Shown here piece by piece: positions 26,137 through 39,588 of a DNA stretch of 64,000 nt. The DNA comes from Citreimonas salinaria (GTDB lineage: Bacteria > Pseudomonadota > Alphaproteobacteria > Rhodobacterales > Rhodobacteraceae). Location of the stretch: positions 62,001 through 126,000 of the forward strand of contig NZ_FNPF01000005.1 in NCBI RefSeq assembly GCF_900107235.1, given 5' to 3'. How positions within the stretch are numbered: position 1 is the first letter of the stretch; every line of letters begins with the position of its first letter. A program made the translations under genes and the position numbers. The notes beneath the pieces are model-generated. The model searched no databases. It was not told the origin of the DNA and saw only the letters and a list, made by a program, of their open reading frames with translations.

Positions 26137-27218
26137 AGCAGCGAGACACCGTCGGCGAAGACGTGCACCTTCTCGGGCTCGGCGGTCATGCGCACGGTCC
26201 GGCCGCGCATCTCTCGGTGGATTCCGTGCAGCTTGGCGATCACCGGCTCTCCCTCGCGTCCGGTCTCGAAATACAGCAGCGTGACCTCGCCCAACGCCTC
26301 GATGATGTCGACCTTGCCCTCGTAGATGTAATCCGTCCCCTCGGCGGTCACGAAATCCTCGGGGCGCACGCCCACGCGCACGCGGCGGCCCATGTCGCTG
26401 GTCTGCGACGGATAATGCGACACCGCGGTGCCGCCGCCGTCCAGCTTGACGGTCGTACGTTCGCCGGTGCCGGTGATCTCGCCGTCCAGCAGGTTCATCG
26501 CCGGAGAGCCGATGAAGGTGGCGACGAACTCGCTGTTGGGCGTCTCGTACAGCTCCAGCGGCGTGCCCACCTGCGCGATCCCCTTGTTGGCCAGCACGAC
26601 GATGCGCGTGGCCAGAGTCATCGCCTCGACCTGGTCGTGGGTGACGTAGATCATCGTGCGCTCGGGCATCTTCTCCTTCAGCTGCGCGATCTCCAGCCGC
26701 GTGGCCACCCGCAGTGCTGCGTCGAGGTTCGAGAGCGGCTCGTCGAACAGGTAGACCTTCGGATCCCGCACGATCGAGCGTCCGATCGCCACGCGCTGGC
26801 GCTGGCCGCCCGACAGCGCCTTGGGCAGCCGGTCGAGGTAATCCTCGAGCTGCAGCATCTTCGCCGCGCGGGTCACCGCGGCGTTGATCTCGTCCTTGCT
26901 CTTCTTCGCCAGCTTCAGCGCGAAGCTCATGTTCTCGCGCACGGTCATGTGCGGGTAAAGCGCGTAGGATTGGAACACCATCGCGATGCCGCGCTGCGCG
27001 GGGGGCACGTCGTTGACCACCTTCCCGTCGATCTCCAGCGTGCCGCCGGTGATCTGCTCCAGCCCCGCGATCATCCGCAGAAGCGTGGACTTGCCGCAGC
27101 CCGAGGGGCCGACGAAGACGATCAGCTCGCCCTGCTTTATGTCCAGGTCGATGTTCTTCAGAACCTCGACGGTGCCGCCATAGGTCTTGGCGACGTCCTT
27201 CAGCCTGAGGTTTGCCAT
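26127..27218 (-). CDS. aglK: Alpha-glucoside ABC transporter ATP-binding protein
   Basis: The ATPase of the sugar importer, of the MalK/UgpC type (363 residues). Walker A GPSGCGKST is at about 37-45, the Q-loop in MVFQSYALYPHM at about 80, the ABC signature LSGGQRQRVAIGR at about 134, Walker B VYLFDEPLSNLDA at about 153-165 and the H-loop THDQ at about 192. A regulatory OB-like (TOBE) domain fills the C-terminus. It is the last gene of the agl operon; its start lies inside the end of aglA (19-bp overlap). In other alphaproteobacteria this subunit energises uptake of sucrose, maltose and trehalose. Confidence 0.93.
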   Translation of the reverse strand: MANLRLKDVAKTYGGTVEVLKNIDLDIKQGELIVFVGPSGCGKSTLLRMIAGLEQITGGTLEIDGKVVNDVPPAQRGIAMVFQSYALYPHMTVRENMSFALKLAKKSKDEINAAVTRAAKMLQLEDYLDRLPKALSGGQRQRVAIGRSIVRDPKVYLFDEPLSNLDAALRVATRLEIAQLKEKMPERTMIYVTHDQVEAMTLATRIVVLANKGIAQVGTPLELYETPNSEFVATFIGSPAMNLLDGEITGTGERTTVKLDGGGTAVSHYPSQTSDMGRRVRVGVRPEDFVTAEGTDYIYEGKVDIIEALGEVTLLYFETGREGEPVIAKLHGIHREMRGRTVRMTAEPEKVHVFADGVSLLYR

Positions 27219-28894
27219 CCCCTCCCCCCTTTCTTGTCATGTGTCGCCCTGAGCGCCAGCGCCGGCTGCCACGGTCCCAGGTGCAGGCGTCCGTCGGGCG
27301 CGGGTCCGGCGCTGCCCAGATCGATTCCGACCTGGTGCCACTTGCCTTCGGGCATGTCCGTGACGGCGGGCTCGCCGGACAGGTTGAAGGCGCAGAACAT
27401 GAATTCGCCGTCATATTCGCGCACGAAGCGCAGCACGGTTCCATCGGCGCCGATGTCGGTGAGCGAGCCCTTGCGCAGCGCGGGGTGGTTCCGTCGGAAC
27501 GACACCGCGCGGCGGTAATGGTGCAGCACCGCCGCAGGGTCGTGCTCCTGCGTGGCGACCGCCCGGTTGAGATGGTCGTGGTTGACCGGCAGCCAGGGGC
27601 GGACGCTCGAGAAGCCGCCGTTCTGGTTCGACGCGTCCCACACCATCGGCGTGCGACAGCCGTCGCGCCCCTTGAAGGCGGGCCACATGGTCTTGCCATA
27701 CGGGTCCTGCAGGTCCTCGAAGGCGATCTCGGCCTCGGGCAGGCCAAGCTCCTCGCCCTGGTACAGGCAGACGGACCCGCGCAGGCACATCATCAGCGTC
27801 AGGTAGCAGCGATAGCCCGCCTCGCTCAGCTTCCAGCGCGTGCCGTGCCGCGGCACGTCGTGGTTCGAGAACGCCCAGCAGGCCCATCCCAGCCCCGCGA
27901 CGCGGTGCAGGTTCTCGGTCACCTTGGCGATGTAGGCGGCCGAGGGCGCGTGAGCCGACAGCAGGTCGAAGGCGTAGGACATGTTCAGCAGGTCCCCGCC
28001 GGTCGTGTATTCGCCCAGGATCTCGAGTCCGCGCTGGTCATCGCTCACCTCGCCCACGGCGGCGGCGTCGTACTCGTTCAGCAGCGCGCGCATCTTGCGC
28101 AGGAAGACCAGGTTCTCCGGCTGCGTCTTGTCGTACAGGTGGTCCTGCCACGTGTAGGGGTTGACCGCCGGCGCGGTGATCGGGTTGCGCTGGTCGGCCG
28201 ACAGGGGCGGGTTGTTACGCAACTGCGCGTCGTGGGTGTAGAAGTTCACCGTGTCCAGCCGGAACCCGTCGACGCCGCGATCCAGCCAGAACCGCGCCAC
28301 TTCCAGCAGCGTCTTCTGCACCTCGGGCTCGTGGAAGTTCAGGTCCGGCTGCGCCTGAAGGAAGTTGTGCAGGTAGTACTGGCAGCGCGTGGTGTCCCAT
28401 TGCCAGGACGAGCCGCCGAAGATCGACAGCCAGTTGTTGGGCGGCGTCCCGTCGGGCCTTGCATCCGCCCAGACGTACCAGTTCGCCTTCGGATTGTCGC
28501 GGCTCGACCGGCTTTCGCGGAACCACGGATGCTCGTCCGAGGTGTGGCTCAGCACCAGGTCGATGAACACCTTCAGGTGGTGGTCGTGGGCGGCGCGGAC
28601 CAGGTGGTCGAAATCCGCCAGGCTGCCGAACATCGGGTCGACGTCGTAATAGTCGCTGACGTCGTAGCCGAAATCCTTCATCGGCGACGTGAAGAACGGC
28701 GAGATCCAGACCGCGTCGACGCCCAGCGAGGCGACGTAGGGCAGCCGCCGGGCGATGCCCAGCAGGTCGCCGATGCCGTCGCCGTTGCTGTCCTGGAAGC
28801 TGCGCGGATAGATCTGGTAGATCACCGCGCCGCGCCACCACTCGGGATCGGGGTTGTGTACGGTTCTCAAGTCGCTCTCGGCCTTTGCTTTCAT
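27200..28894 (-). CDS. aglA: Alpha-glucosidase (GH13)
   Basis: A 564-residue cytoplasmic GH13 glycosidase that hydrolyses imported alpha-glucosides to glucose. The four GH13 blocks are present: DLVLSHTSDEHPWF at about 113-126, GFRLDTVNFY with the nucleophile Asp at about 214, AAVGEVSDD with the acid/base Glu at about 287, and FSNHDVPRH with the transition-state Asp at about 348. QIYPRSFQDSNGDGIGDL at about 27 is the usual oligo-1,6-glucosidase/alpha-glucosidase start. No signal peptide is present. It lies within the transporter operon between aglG and aglK, so uptake and hydrolysis are coupled. GAGGG precedes the ATG. Confidence 0.94.
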   Translation of the reverse strand: MKAKAESDLRTVHNPDPEWWRGAVIYQIYPRSFQDSNGDGIGDLLGIARRLPYVASLGVDAVWISPFFTSPMKDFGYDVSDYYDVDPMFGSLADFDHLVRAAHDHHLKVFIDLVLSHTSDEHPWFRESRSSRDNPKANWYVWADARPDGTPPNNWLSIFGGSSWQWDTTRCQYYLHNFLQAQPDLNFHEPEVQKTLLEVARFWLDRGVDGFRLDTVNFYTHDAQLRNNPPLSADQRNPITAPAVNPYTWQDHLYDKTQPENLVFLRKMRALLNEYDAAAVGEVSDDQRGLEILGEYTTGGDLLNMSYAFDLLSAHAPSAAYIAKVTENLHRVAGLGWACWAFSNHDVPRHGTRWKLSEAGYRCYLTLMMCLRGSVCLYQGEELGLPEAEIAFEDLQDPYGKTMWPAFKGRDGCRTPMVWDASNQNGGFSSVRPWLPVNHDHLNRAVATQEHDPAAVLHHYRRAVSFRRNHPALRKGSLTDIGADGTVLRFVREYDGEFMFCAFNLSGEPAVTDMPEGKWHQVGIDLGSAGPAPDGRLHLGPWQPALALRATHDKKGGRGWQTSG

Positions 28895-29011
28895 GCGGTT
28901 CCCTCTTCCGGCCCGGCCTGACCCGGCCGGGGCTGTGGCCAGGCGCGTCGCCGGGCATGTTCTTTCTGCCCCGCAGGGGCATGTCGTGAGCGTCCCGCAG
29001 GAAACATCGCG

Positions 29012-30238
29012 TCACTTGACCGACCCGGCCAGCATCCCGCGCACCAGGTATTTCTGCATCGCGAAGAAGACCAGCAGCGGCACGGCGATCATCACGAAGG
29101 CGGCGGCGGCAAGGATGTGCCATTCGCCCCCGCGCGACCCCAGCAGGTTGGTGACGACGAAGCGCGTCATCACCGTGCTGTCGGTGTCGGCGGGCAGGAA
29201 GACCGACGCCACCAGCAGGTCGTTCCAGGTCCACAGGAACTGGAAGATCGCGAAGGAGGCAAGCGCCGGGAAGCTCAGCGGCAGCACGATCTTGGTGAAG
29301 ATCTGGAAGTCGGTCGCGCCGTCGACCTTGGCGTTCTCGATGATGTCGCGTGGCAGGCCGACCATGTAGTTGCGCAGCAGGTAGACCGCCAACGGCAGGC
29401 CAAAGCCGGTATGGGCCAGCCAGATGCCGAGGAAGCTTTTCCCGATGCCCAGCCACCCGTGGATGATCGTCAGCGGCACGAAGGCCAGCTGCAGCGGCAC
29501 CACCAGCAGGCCCACCACGACCGCAATCAGCAGGCCGCGCCCCGGGAAGTCCATCCAGGCCAGCGCGTAGGCGGCGAAGGCCGCGATCACGATGGGAATG
29601 ACCGTCGCCGGGATCGCCACCGTCATCGTGTTGACGAAGGGGCCGAACAGCGCCTCGTCGGAAAACAGCATGTCGTCCAGCTGCTGGCCCATCGAGCGCG
29701 CCTGCTGCCGCTCGGCCGTGTTCATGTCGGTCAGGACCTCGGCGTAGTTGTCCAGCGTCAGCTGCGGCGGCGCCACCAGCGCCATCGGCAGCACCAGCTG
29801 CCCGGTCATCCGCTCGGGTGCCGCGGCGCGCAGATCGCCGTTCGCCTCGACCGTCACGGTCACGCCGTCGCGTGTCTCGACGGTCTCGCCGGGCTCGGTG
29901 GTGGGGCCGCGCAGGCGCGAGGTGCCGAAGGCATCGACCCGGCTGCGGTCCAGGATGTCATCGGGCAGCGCCTCTCCGGTCGGGCCCGCGAAGACGTTCG
30001 TCTCGAGCACCCAGAGACCGTCGCGCTGCACCTGGTCGTCGACCGGGATGCTCAGCACGTAGGGCTGCGGCGCGCCCTGCAGCGCGCGCCACCACCCGGT
30101 CTGGGAAATCGCGTCCTGGTCGCGCAGAGACGTGATCAGAAGCCCCAGCGTCGGCACGATCCAGACGATCACCAGCACCAGCGTGGCCAGGTGCGTGACC
30201 AGGCTCAGCCCGGTTCTCTTTCCGGCGATGTTGTCCAT
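29012..30238 (-). CDS. aglG: Alpha-glucoside ABC transporter permease
   Basis: A MalG-type permease of 408 residues, longer than the usual 280 because of a periplasmic insertion between the first membrane helix and the core (about residues 40-190), as is known for AglG. The core has five to six membrane helices and the ATPase-contact EAA loop near ENAKVDGATDFQIFTKIVLP at about 310-329. It pairs with AglF to form the channel. It lies 37 bp after aglF on the same strand; aglA follows after about 117 bp. Confidence 0.93.
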   Translation of the reverse strand: MDNIAGKRTGLSLVTHLATLVLVIVWIVPTLGLLITSLRDQDAISQTGWWRALQGAPQPYVLSIPVDDQVQRDGLWVLETNVFAGPTGEALPDDILDRSRVDAFGTSRLRGPTTEPGETVETRDGVTVTVEANGDLRAAAPERMTGQLVLPMALVAPPQLTLDNYAEVLTDMNTAERQQARSMGQQLDDMLFSDEALFGPFVNTMTVAIPATVIPIVIAAFAAYALAWMDFPGRGLLIAVVVGLLVVPLQLAFVPLTIIHGWLGIGKSFLGIWLAHTGFGLPLAVYLLRNYMVGLPRDIIENAKVDGATDFQIFTKIVLPLSFPALASFAIFQFLWTWNDLLVASVFLPADTDSTVMTRFVVTNLLGSRGGEWHILAAAAFVMIAVPLLVFFAMQKYLVRGMLAGSVK

Positions 30239-30275
30239 GTCCGTCCCCTTCCCGTTGCGCGCATCCGCGCGCGCC

Positions 30276-31262
30276 TCAGCGCGTCTCGGAGCGCGCCTGG
30301 CGGATGTTCCAGACCATCACCGGCAGCACCAGGATCATGATCACCACCGAGATCGCGGTTGCGAAGCCGTAATTGCCGCTATCGAAATACCGCATCATCT
30401 GCGTCGGCAGGATCTCGAGGTTGCGGTACTGGTTCCCCATCGCCGCGACGATGTCGTAGACCTTCAGCACCAGGATCGTGATCGTCGTCCAGACCACCAC
30501 GATCGTGCCCATGATCTGCGGCACCTTGATCTTGAAGAACACGTCGAAGGAATTGGCGCCGTCGATAATCGCCGCCTCGATGGTCTCTTCGGGCACGCCG
30601 CGCAGGGCGGCCGACAGGATCACCATGGCGAACCCCGTCTGGATCCAGATCAGCACCACCATCAGCAGGAAGCTGTCGACGATGTCGCCGTCGATCAGCG
30701 TCACGCCGCTTTCGGCGCCGAACAGGCCGCGGATCGCGTTGACCACGCCGATCTCGATGTCGGGATGGTAGACGAAGCTCCAGATCAGCGAGGCGCCGAC
30801 GAAGCTGATCGCCATCGGCATGAAGATCAGCGACTTGGCGATGTTGCCCCAGCTCAGCCGGTCGGTCAGCTGCGCCGCGATCAGCCCGAAGAACGTCGAC
30901 GCCGCCGGCACCACCAGCACCCACAGCATGTTGTTGAGCAGCGCGATGCGGAACGTGTCGTTGGCGAAGATTTCCGAGTAGTTGCGGTACCAGCCGCCCG
31001 CCGCCACGCCCGAGGTCACCGACAGCCAGCCCGAGTAGAAGACCGGCACCACCAGGTAGAGCCCCAGCGCGAACATCGCCGGGAACAGGAAAAGCCAGGG
31101 CCGGATCTGGTTCGCGCGGTTGATGTTGCGGCCGGCATGCTCGCCCTTGGCGGGCAGGAAGACGTGGTCCAGCACCCAGTTCGAGGCCCAGAAATAGGCG
31201 AACATGCCGCCCACGCCGATGATGATGGTGACGATTCCCGACACGATGACGGAATCAAGCAT
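30276..31262 (-). CDS. aglF: Alpha-glucoside ABC transporter permease
   Basis: A MalF-type permease, 328 residues. It has about six to eight hydrophobic helices and the EAA loop EAAIIDGANSFDVFFKIKVP at about 220-239, which docks on the ATPase. It forms the heterodimeric channel with AglG. GGGGAGGG precedes the ATG. A 131-bp gap separates it from aglE; I see no clear terminator there, although in many importers partial termination after the binding-protein gene keeps that product in excess. Confidence 0.93.
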   Translation of the reverse strand: MLDSVIVSGIVTIIIGVGGMFAYFWASNWVLDHVFLPAKGEHAGRNINRANQIRPWLFLFPAMFALGLYLVVPVFYSGWLSVTSGVAAGGWYRNYSEIFANDTFRIALLNNMLWVLVVPAASTFFGLIAAQLTDRLSWGNIAKSLIFMPMAISFVGASLIWSFVYHPDIEIGVVNAIRGLFGAESGVTLIDGDIVDSFLLMVVLIWIQTGFAMVILSAALRGVPEETIEAAIIDGANSFDVFFKIKVPQIMGTIVVVWTTITILVLKVYDIVAAMGNQYRNLEILPTQMMRYFDSGNYGFATAISVVIMILVLPVMVWNIRQARSETR

Positions 31263-31393
31263 GGGTCCCTCCCCTTGCCACCGCCCATGCGGGGCGGCGC
31301 CGTATGAGGGACCTGTCGCGCGGCTCGCGCCGGTCCCTTCGTGTTGTCAGCCGTCCCGGCCGAGGTGCCGGCCGGGACGGTCACGTTCGCGGA

Positions 31394-32737
31394 TTACTTG
31401 ATGGCGTCCCAGGCGCTCTGGATCGACGCGGCCTCGGCCTGGGCGTCGCCGGTGCGCAGGTATTCGACCATGCCGGTCCAGAACGCACCCGCGCCGATCT
31501 CGGACGGCATCAGGTCGGATGCGTCGAAGCGGAAGGCCGTGGCGCCCAGCAGGATGTCGCCCATCCCCTTCAGCGTCTCGTTGGCGTAAAGCTCGGTGTT
31601 GACACCCGTGTGCGGCGTCAGGAAGCCCGACTGCGCCATCCAGACTTCGTGCGCGATGGGCGTCTTCAGGAAGTCGATGAAGGCGCGGGCGGCCTGGTTG
31701 TCATCGGTGATCGCCCAGACCGTGCCGGCGCCCAGCACCGGGCTGCCAAGGTCCTGCTCCTCGTAGGCGGGGAAGTAGAAGAAGTCGTAGTCCGCATCCT
31801 CGGGGAAGAAGGTCGGGATGAACGACGCCTGCCGGTGCATCAGGCATTGCGGCGGGAACTGGAACAGCCCGTCCGGCGCGTCGCGGAAGTCCGTGGCCAC
31901 GACCTCGGCCGGCGTCATGCCGGTGAAGTCCTCGTTGCGTGCAAAGGTTCCAAAGGTCTCGATCGCGTTCACCACCTCGGGGCTGTCGAACGGGATCTCG
32001 TTGGCGACCCAGGCATCGTAGGTGTCCAGGCTCTGCGTGCGCAGCATGATGTCCTCGACCCAGTCGGTCGCGGGCCAGCCGGTCGCCCCGCCCGATCCCA
32101 GCCCGATGCACCACGGCGCGAAGCCGTCCTCGACCGCCTGTTCGCTGAGCGCGATCAGCTCCTCCATCGTCTGGGGAACCTCGTAGCCGAGCTCCTCGAA
32201 GACCGGGGGCGAGTACCAGACCAGCGACTTCAGGTCGACCTTGTAGAAGAAGCCGTTCAGCGCCTCCTCGCCGGCCTGCTCGTTGTAGCTGGTGGCAAGA
32301 TCCACCCAGCTTTCGCCGGCGGCGTAGTTCTCGCGGATCCAGTCCGCGGTTTCCTCGGACAGCGGCGCCACGTGGCCCTGCGCGGCAAGATCCGCCAGCA
32401 GGCCGGGCTGCGGGATCACCGCCATGTTGGGCAGTCCGCCGGTCTGCGCGGCGCGCCGGATCTCAGATTCGAAGCTGTCCGAGCCTGCGTATTCGACCTC
32501 GGCGCCGGTGGCCTCCTCGAAATAGGCGATGACCGAGTCCGCAAGGTCCTTGTCGTCGCCGATCCACGGGCCGGTGATGTTCAGCGTCTGGCCGGACAGG
32601 TCGTGCTCGGACGCGAAGGTCTCGAAGCTCTCCCAGTTGAAATCGCCTTCGCCGGGGGTGAATACCAGCTCCTGTGCCTGCGCCGATCCGGCGCACAGGG
32701 CCGCAACGGCCACTCCGGCGTAAAATGTCTTCTTCAT
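31394..32737 (-). CDS. aglE: Alpha-glucoside ABC transporter substrate-binding protein
   Basis: The periplasmic receptor of the importer, 447 residues. A Sec signal peptide with Lys-Lys start and cleavage after GSAQA (about residue 21) leads to a two-lobed family 1 solute-binding protein; WVDLATSYN and GLGSGGATGWPATDW (about 204-218) lie in the expected sugar-site region rich in Trp and Asp. It is the first gene of the agl operon and divergent from the beta-glucosidase operon. Homologues bind sucrose, maltose, trehalose and related alpha-glucosides. No aglR-type LacI regulator is next to it, unlike in some relatives. Confidence 0.92.
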   Translation of the reverse strand: MKKTFYAGVAVAALCAGSAQAQELVFTPGEGDFNWESFETFASEHDLSGQTLNITGPWIGDDKDLADSVIAYFEEATGAEVEYAGSDSFESEIRRAAQTGGLPNMAVIPQPGLLADLAAQGHVAPLSEETADWIRENYAAGESWVDLATSYNEQAGEEALNGFFYKVDLKSLVWYSPPVFEELGYEVPQTMEELIALSEQAVEDGFAPWCIGLGSGGATGWPATDWVEDIMLRTQSLDTYDAWVANEIPFDSPEVVNAIETFGTFARNEDFTGMTPAEVVATDFRDAPDGLFQFPPQCLMHRQASFIPTFFPEDADYDFFYFPAYEEQDLGSPVLGAGTVWAITDDNQAARAFIDFLKTPIAHEVWMAQSGFLTPHTGVNTELYANETLKGMGDILLGATAFRFDASDLMPSEIGAGAFWTGMVEYLRTGDAQAEAASIQSAWDAIK

Positions 32738-33028
32738 GATGGTCCTCCCAATCGGATCGCGTCTATGCGCGCTTTCTGGTGCGTTGACCTAGACGCGCCG
32801 GGCCCTGCGTCAACGGGCGCCCTCATACCCCGCAAGGCCCCGGCACGCGGGTCAGCCGCAAGCGCCGTGGTCCCTCGATTAGCGCGAACCGACCTTGTGC
32901 TGTCAATGCCGACGGGGACGGCTTGCGACGATGCCGCCCCACCTGCTAGCCCTTGACGCGACGATCGTCGGGGCGCCGGCCCCGGGGGCGCGCCGCCGGT
33001 CCCGGCCCGCCGCAGCAGGAGGAAAACC
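32738..33028. promoter_or_regulatory. Divergent intergenic region, agl operon / bgl operon
   Basis: About 290 bp without a gene. It must hold both divergent promoters. Visible elements are an inverted repeat GTTGAC (32783-32788) / GTCAAC (32809-32814) and, on the minus strand, GAAAGCGCGC close to the aglE start, which shares GAAAGCGC with the palindromes upstream of metA. I cannot fix exact promoter positions. Confidence 0.4.
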
Positions 33029-34351
33029 ATGAAACATTCCCGTCCCGACTTTCCCAGGGGCTTCCTGTTCGGCACGGCCACCTCGGCCTACCAGATCGAG
33101 GGACATGCCTATGGCGGCGCCGGCCGCACCCACTGGGACGACTTCGCCGCCACCCCCGGCAACGTCGTGCGCGCCGAGGACGGCGCCCGCGCCTGCGACC
33201 ATTACCACCGCTATGAGGACGACCTGGACCTGGTCGCCGCGGCGGGCTTCGACGTCTACCGGTTCTCGACCAGCTGGGCGCGCGTCATGCCCGACGGCGA
33301 GACCGTGAACCCCGAGGGGCTCGACTTCTACGACCGGCTGGTCGACGCCATGCTGGACCGCGGGCTGAAACCCGCGGCCACGCTTTACCACTGGGAGCTG
33401 CCCTCGACGCTGGCCGATGCCGGCGGCTGGCGCAACCGCGCCATCGCCGATCACTTCGCCCGCTTCACCGAGGTGCTGATGTCGCGGATCGGCGACCGCG
33501 TCTGGTCGGCAGCCCCGATCAACGAACCGTGGTGCGTCGCCTGGCTGTCGCACTTCCTCGGCCACCACGCGCCGGGCCTGCGCGACATCCGCGCCACCGC
33601 GCGCGCCATGCACCACGTCCTGCTGGCGCATGGCCGCTCGATCGAGGTGATGCGCGGGCTGGGCATGAAGAACCTCGGCGGCGTGTTCAACTTCGAATGG
33701 TCCACCCCCGCCGACGACAGCGAGGCCACGAAGGCCGCGGCCGAGCGCTACGACGCGATCTACAACCGCTGGTTCCTGGGCGGCGCCGCGAAGGGCGAAT
33801 ACTCTGCGCTGGCGCTCGAGGGTCTCGAGCCGCACATGCCGACCCGCTGGCAGGACGACATGACGCTGATCAGCCAGCCGCTCGACTGGGTGGGGCTGAA
33901 CTACTACACGCGCAAGGTCATCGCGCACGACCCCGACAGCCCGTGGCCGCACGTGGCCGAGGTCGAAGGACCGCTGCCCAAGACCTTCATGGGGTGGGAG
34001 ATATTCCCCCAGGGCCTGGGCAACTTCCTGCGCCGCGCCGCGGCCGAATATACCGGCGATACGACGCTCTACGTGACCGAGAACGGCATGGCCGCGCCCG
34101 ACCCGCTGGTGGATGGCGGGGTTCAGGACGACGACCGCATCGCCTTCATCGACGACCATCTCGACCAGGTTCAGGAGGCCATCGACGACGGCGTGCCGGT
34201 GCAGGGCTATTTCCTGTGGTCGCTGATGGACAATTACGAATGGGCGCTGGGCTACGAGAAACGCTTCGGCCTGGTGCACGTCGATTTCGACACGCTTGCA
34301 CGCACGCCAAAGGCCTCGTACCACGCGCTCGCCAAAGCGTTGAAGGACTAG
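33029..34351 (+). CDS. Beta-glucosidase (GH1)
   Basis: A 440-residue cytoplasmic GH1 enzyme that releases glucose from cellobiose-type or aryl beta-glucosides. The N-terminal signature FLFGTATSAYQIEG is at about 12-25, the acid/base Glu in INEPW at about 166 and the nucleophile Glu in YVTENGM at about 350. No signal peptide, so the substrate must be imported. AGGAGG precedes the ATG. It heads a plus-strand operon with glk (3 bp later) and pgm, divergent from the agl operon, so glucose released by either glucosidase feeds glucokinase. Confidence 0.94.
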   Translation: MKHSRPDFPRGFLFGTATSAYQIEGHAYGGAGRTHWDDFAATPGNVVRAEDGARACDHYHRYEDDLDLVAAAGFDVYRFSTSWARVMPDGETVNPEGLDFYDRLVDAMLDRGLKPAATLYHWELPSTLADAGGWRNRAIADHFARFTEVLMSRIGDRVWSAAPINEPWCVAWLSHFLGHHAPGLRDIRATARAMHHVLLAHGRSIEVMRGLGMKNLGGVFNFEWSTPADDSEATKAAAERYDAIYNRWFLGGAAKGEYSALALEGLEPHMPTRWQDDMTLISQPLDWVGLNYYTRKVIAHDPDSPWPHVAEVEGPLPKTFMGWEIFPQGLGNFLRRAAAEYTGDTTLYVTENGMAAPDPLVDGGVQDDDRIAFIDDHLDQVQEAIDDGVPVQGYFLWSLMDNYEWALGYEKRFGLVHVDFDTLARTPKASYHALAKALKD

Positions 34352-34354
34352 GCC

Positions 34355-35329
34355 ATGCCGCACGCGACCCTCGCCGTCGTCGCCGATATCGGCGGCACCA
34401 ACACGCGCGTCGCGCTGGCGCATGGAACGAAGGTCGACACCGGCTCGATCCGCCGCTACCGCAACGCCGAAAGCGACGGAATCGAACCGATCCTGCGCGC
34501 CTACCTGGCCGAGACCGGCGCGCGCCCGCAAGCCGCCTGCGTCGACATGGCCGGCCCCGTGCGCGACGGCGTGGGCACGCTGACGAACCTGCCGTGGCGG
34601 GTGGCGGCGGCCGGGCTGCGCGAGGCGACGGGCGCCACCACCGTATCGGTGCTCAACGACATGCAGGCGCAGGGCGTGGCGGTGGGCCACCTCGACGGCG
34701 CGGGCCTCGCCACGCTGATCGAGGCACCCGCCGCCGGACCCGGGACGCCGCGGCTGGTGGTCAACATGGGCACGGGGCTGAACGCCCAGCCGGTGCTGAA
34801 GCGCCGCGGCCTGACGCTCGTGCCCCCGGCCGAGGCGGGGCACGTCTCGATCCCCGTCCAGACCCAGGAAGAACTGCGCCTGCGCGACTGGGTGGCCGAA
34901 CACCACACGCACACGACCCCCGGGCTCGAGGACCTGCTGTCCGGCCGCGGGTTCGAGCGCGTCCATTCCTGGTGCTGCGCCGAGGAGGGCGAGAGCGTCG
35001 CCCTGCCCGCCTCCGAGATCTTCGCGGCCTTCCAGGCCGGCGAGGCCCGCGCCGTGCGCGCCGCGCGCATCGTCGTGCGCCTGCTGGGCCGCTACGCGGG
35101 CGATCTGGCGCTCATCACCCTGCCCGTCGGCGGCATCTATCTGGTCGGCGGCGTGATCCGGCACCTCGGGCCTCACCTGAACGGCTTGGGCTTCGTGGAT
35201 GCCTTCCGCGACAAGGGCCGGTTCGCCCCGTTCATGGAGCAATTCGCCGTCCACGTCGTCGCCGACGATTACGCGGCACTCACCGGCTGCGCCGTGCATC
35301 TCGACGAGTTGCTGCGCGAGCCGCGCTGA
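34355..35329 (+). CDS. glk: Glucokinase
   Basis: Glk phosphorylates free glucose with ATP to glucose 6-phosphate. The 324-residue protein is of the Glk (not ROK) type: the phosphate-binding DIGGTNTR at about 11-18, the sugar-site LNDMQAQ at about 101 and GTGLNAQ at about 139, and late YLVGGVIRHLG at about 264. The start is only 3 bp after the bgl stop, suggesting translational coupling. It is the obvious acceptor of glucose made by the adjacent glucosidases, where no PTS is encoded. Confidence 0.94.
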   Translation: MPHATLAVVADIGGTNTRVALAHGTKVDTGSIRRYRNAESDGIEPILRAYLAETGARPQAACVDMAGPVRDGVGTLTNLPWRVAAAGLREATGATTVSVLNDMQAQGVAVGHLDGAGLATLIEAPAAGPGTPRLVVNMGTGLNAQPVLKRRGLTLVPPAEAGHVSIPVQTQEELRLRDWVAEHHTHTTPGLEDLLSGRGFERVHSWCCAEEGESVALPASEIFAAFQAGEARAVRAARIVVRLLGRYAGDLALITLPVGGIYLVGGVIRHLGPHLNGLGFVDAFRDKGRFAPFMEQFAVHVVADDYAALTGCAVHLDELLREPR

Positions 35330-39375
<4,046 letters not shown>

Positions 39376-39383
39376 TCTTCTTT

Positions 39384-39410
39384 CCCCTCGGCGCTCCGGG
39401 CGCCGAGGGG
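39384..39410 (+). terminator. Strong hairpin after eno
   Basis: CCCCTCGGCGC pairs perfectly with GCGCCGAGGGG across TCCGG, 8 bp after the eno stop. There is no T-run, so efficiency is uncertain. Confidence 0.65.
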
Positions 39411-39524
39411 ATGACGCGGCTTCAGCCCGGTTTCCCGACGGCCTCGGATCGCCTTCGCAGGCGGACTTCGCCGGCTCTCGCCCGGCATCGCCAGGCCAGA
39501 CTTCTAACAGGACGTTAAGACGCC

Positions 39525-39576
39525 CCTGCAAGTCATTGATTTCCTTAGGGCGTCCTGATGTCCCACCGTGGGACAC
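39525..39576 (+). repeat. Two-block dispersed repeat, copy 2
   Basis: The same 18-bp and 20-bp blocks as copy 1 (17626-17677), 14 bp apart, on the same strand, within the convergent intergenic region between eno and the ketoacyl-synthase gene. Upstream, TAAC-AGGAC-GTTA (39505-39517) has a degenerate counterpart TGAC-GAATG-GTGA at the same distance in copy 1, so the element may extend about 22 bp further. Confidence 0.85.
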
Positions 39577-39588
39577 CCGGACTCCGCC

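Noticed and set aside
39511-39576. Short ORFs reading MSHGGTS...EINDLQ at both repeat copies
   Set aside because: The peptide similarity comes from the shared DNA repeat; one of the two copies lies in a convergent intergenic region and the spacer differs without codon constraint.
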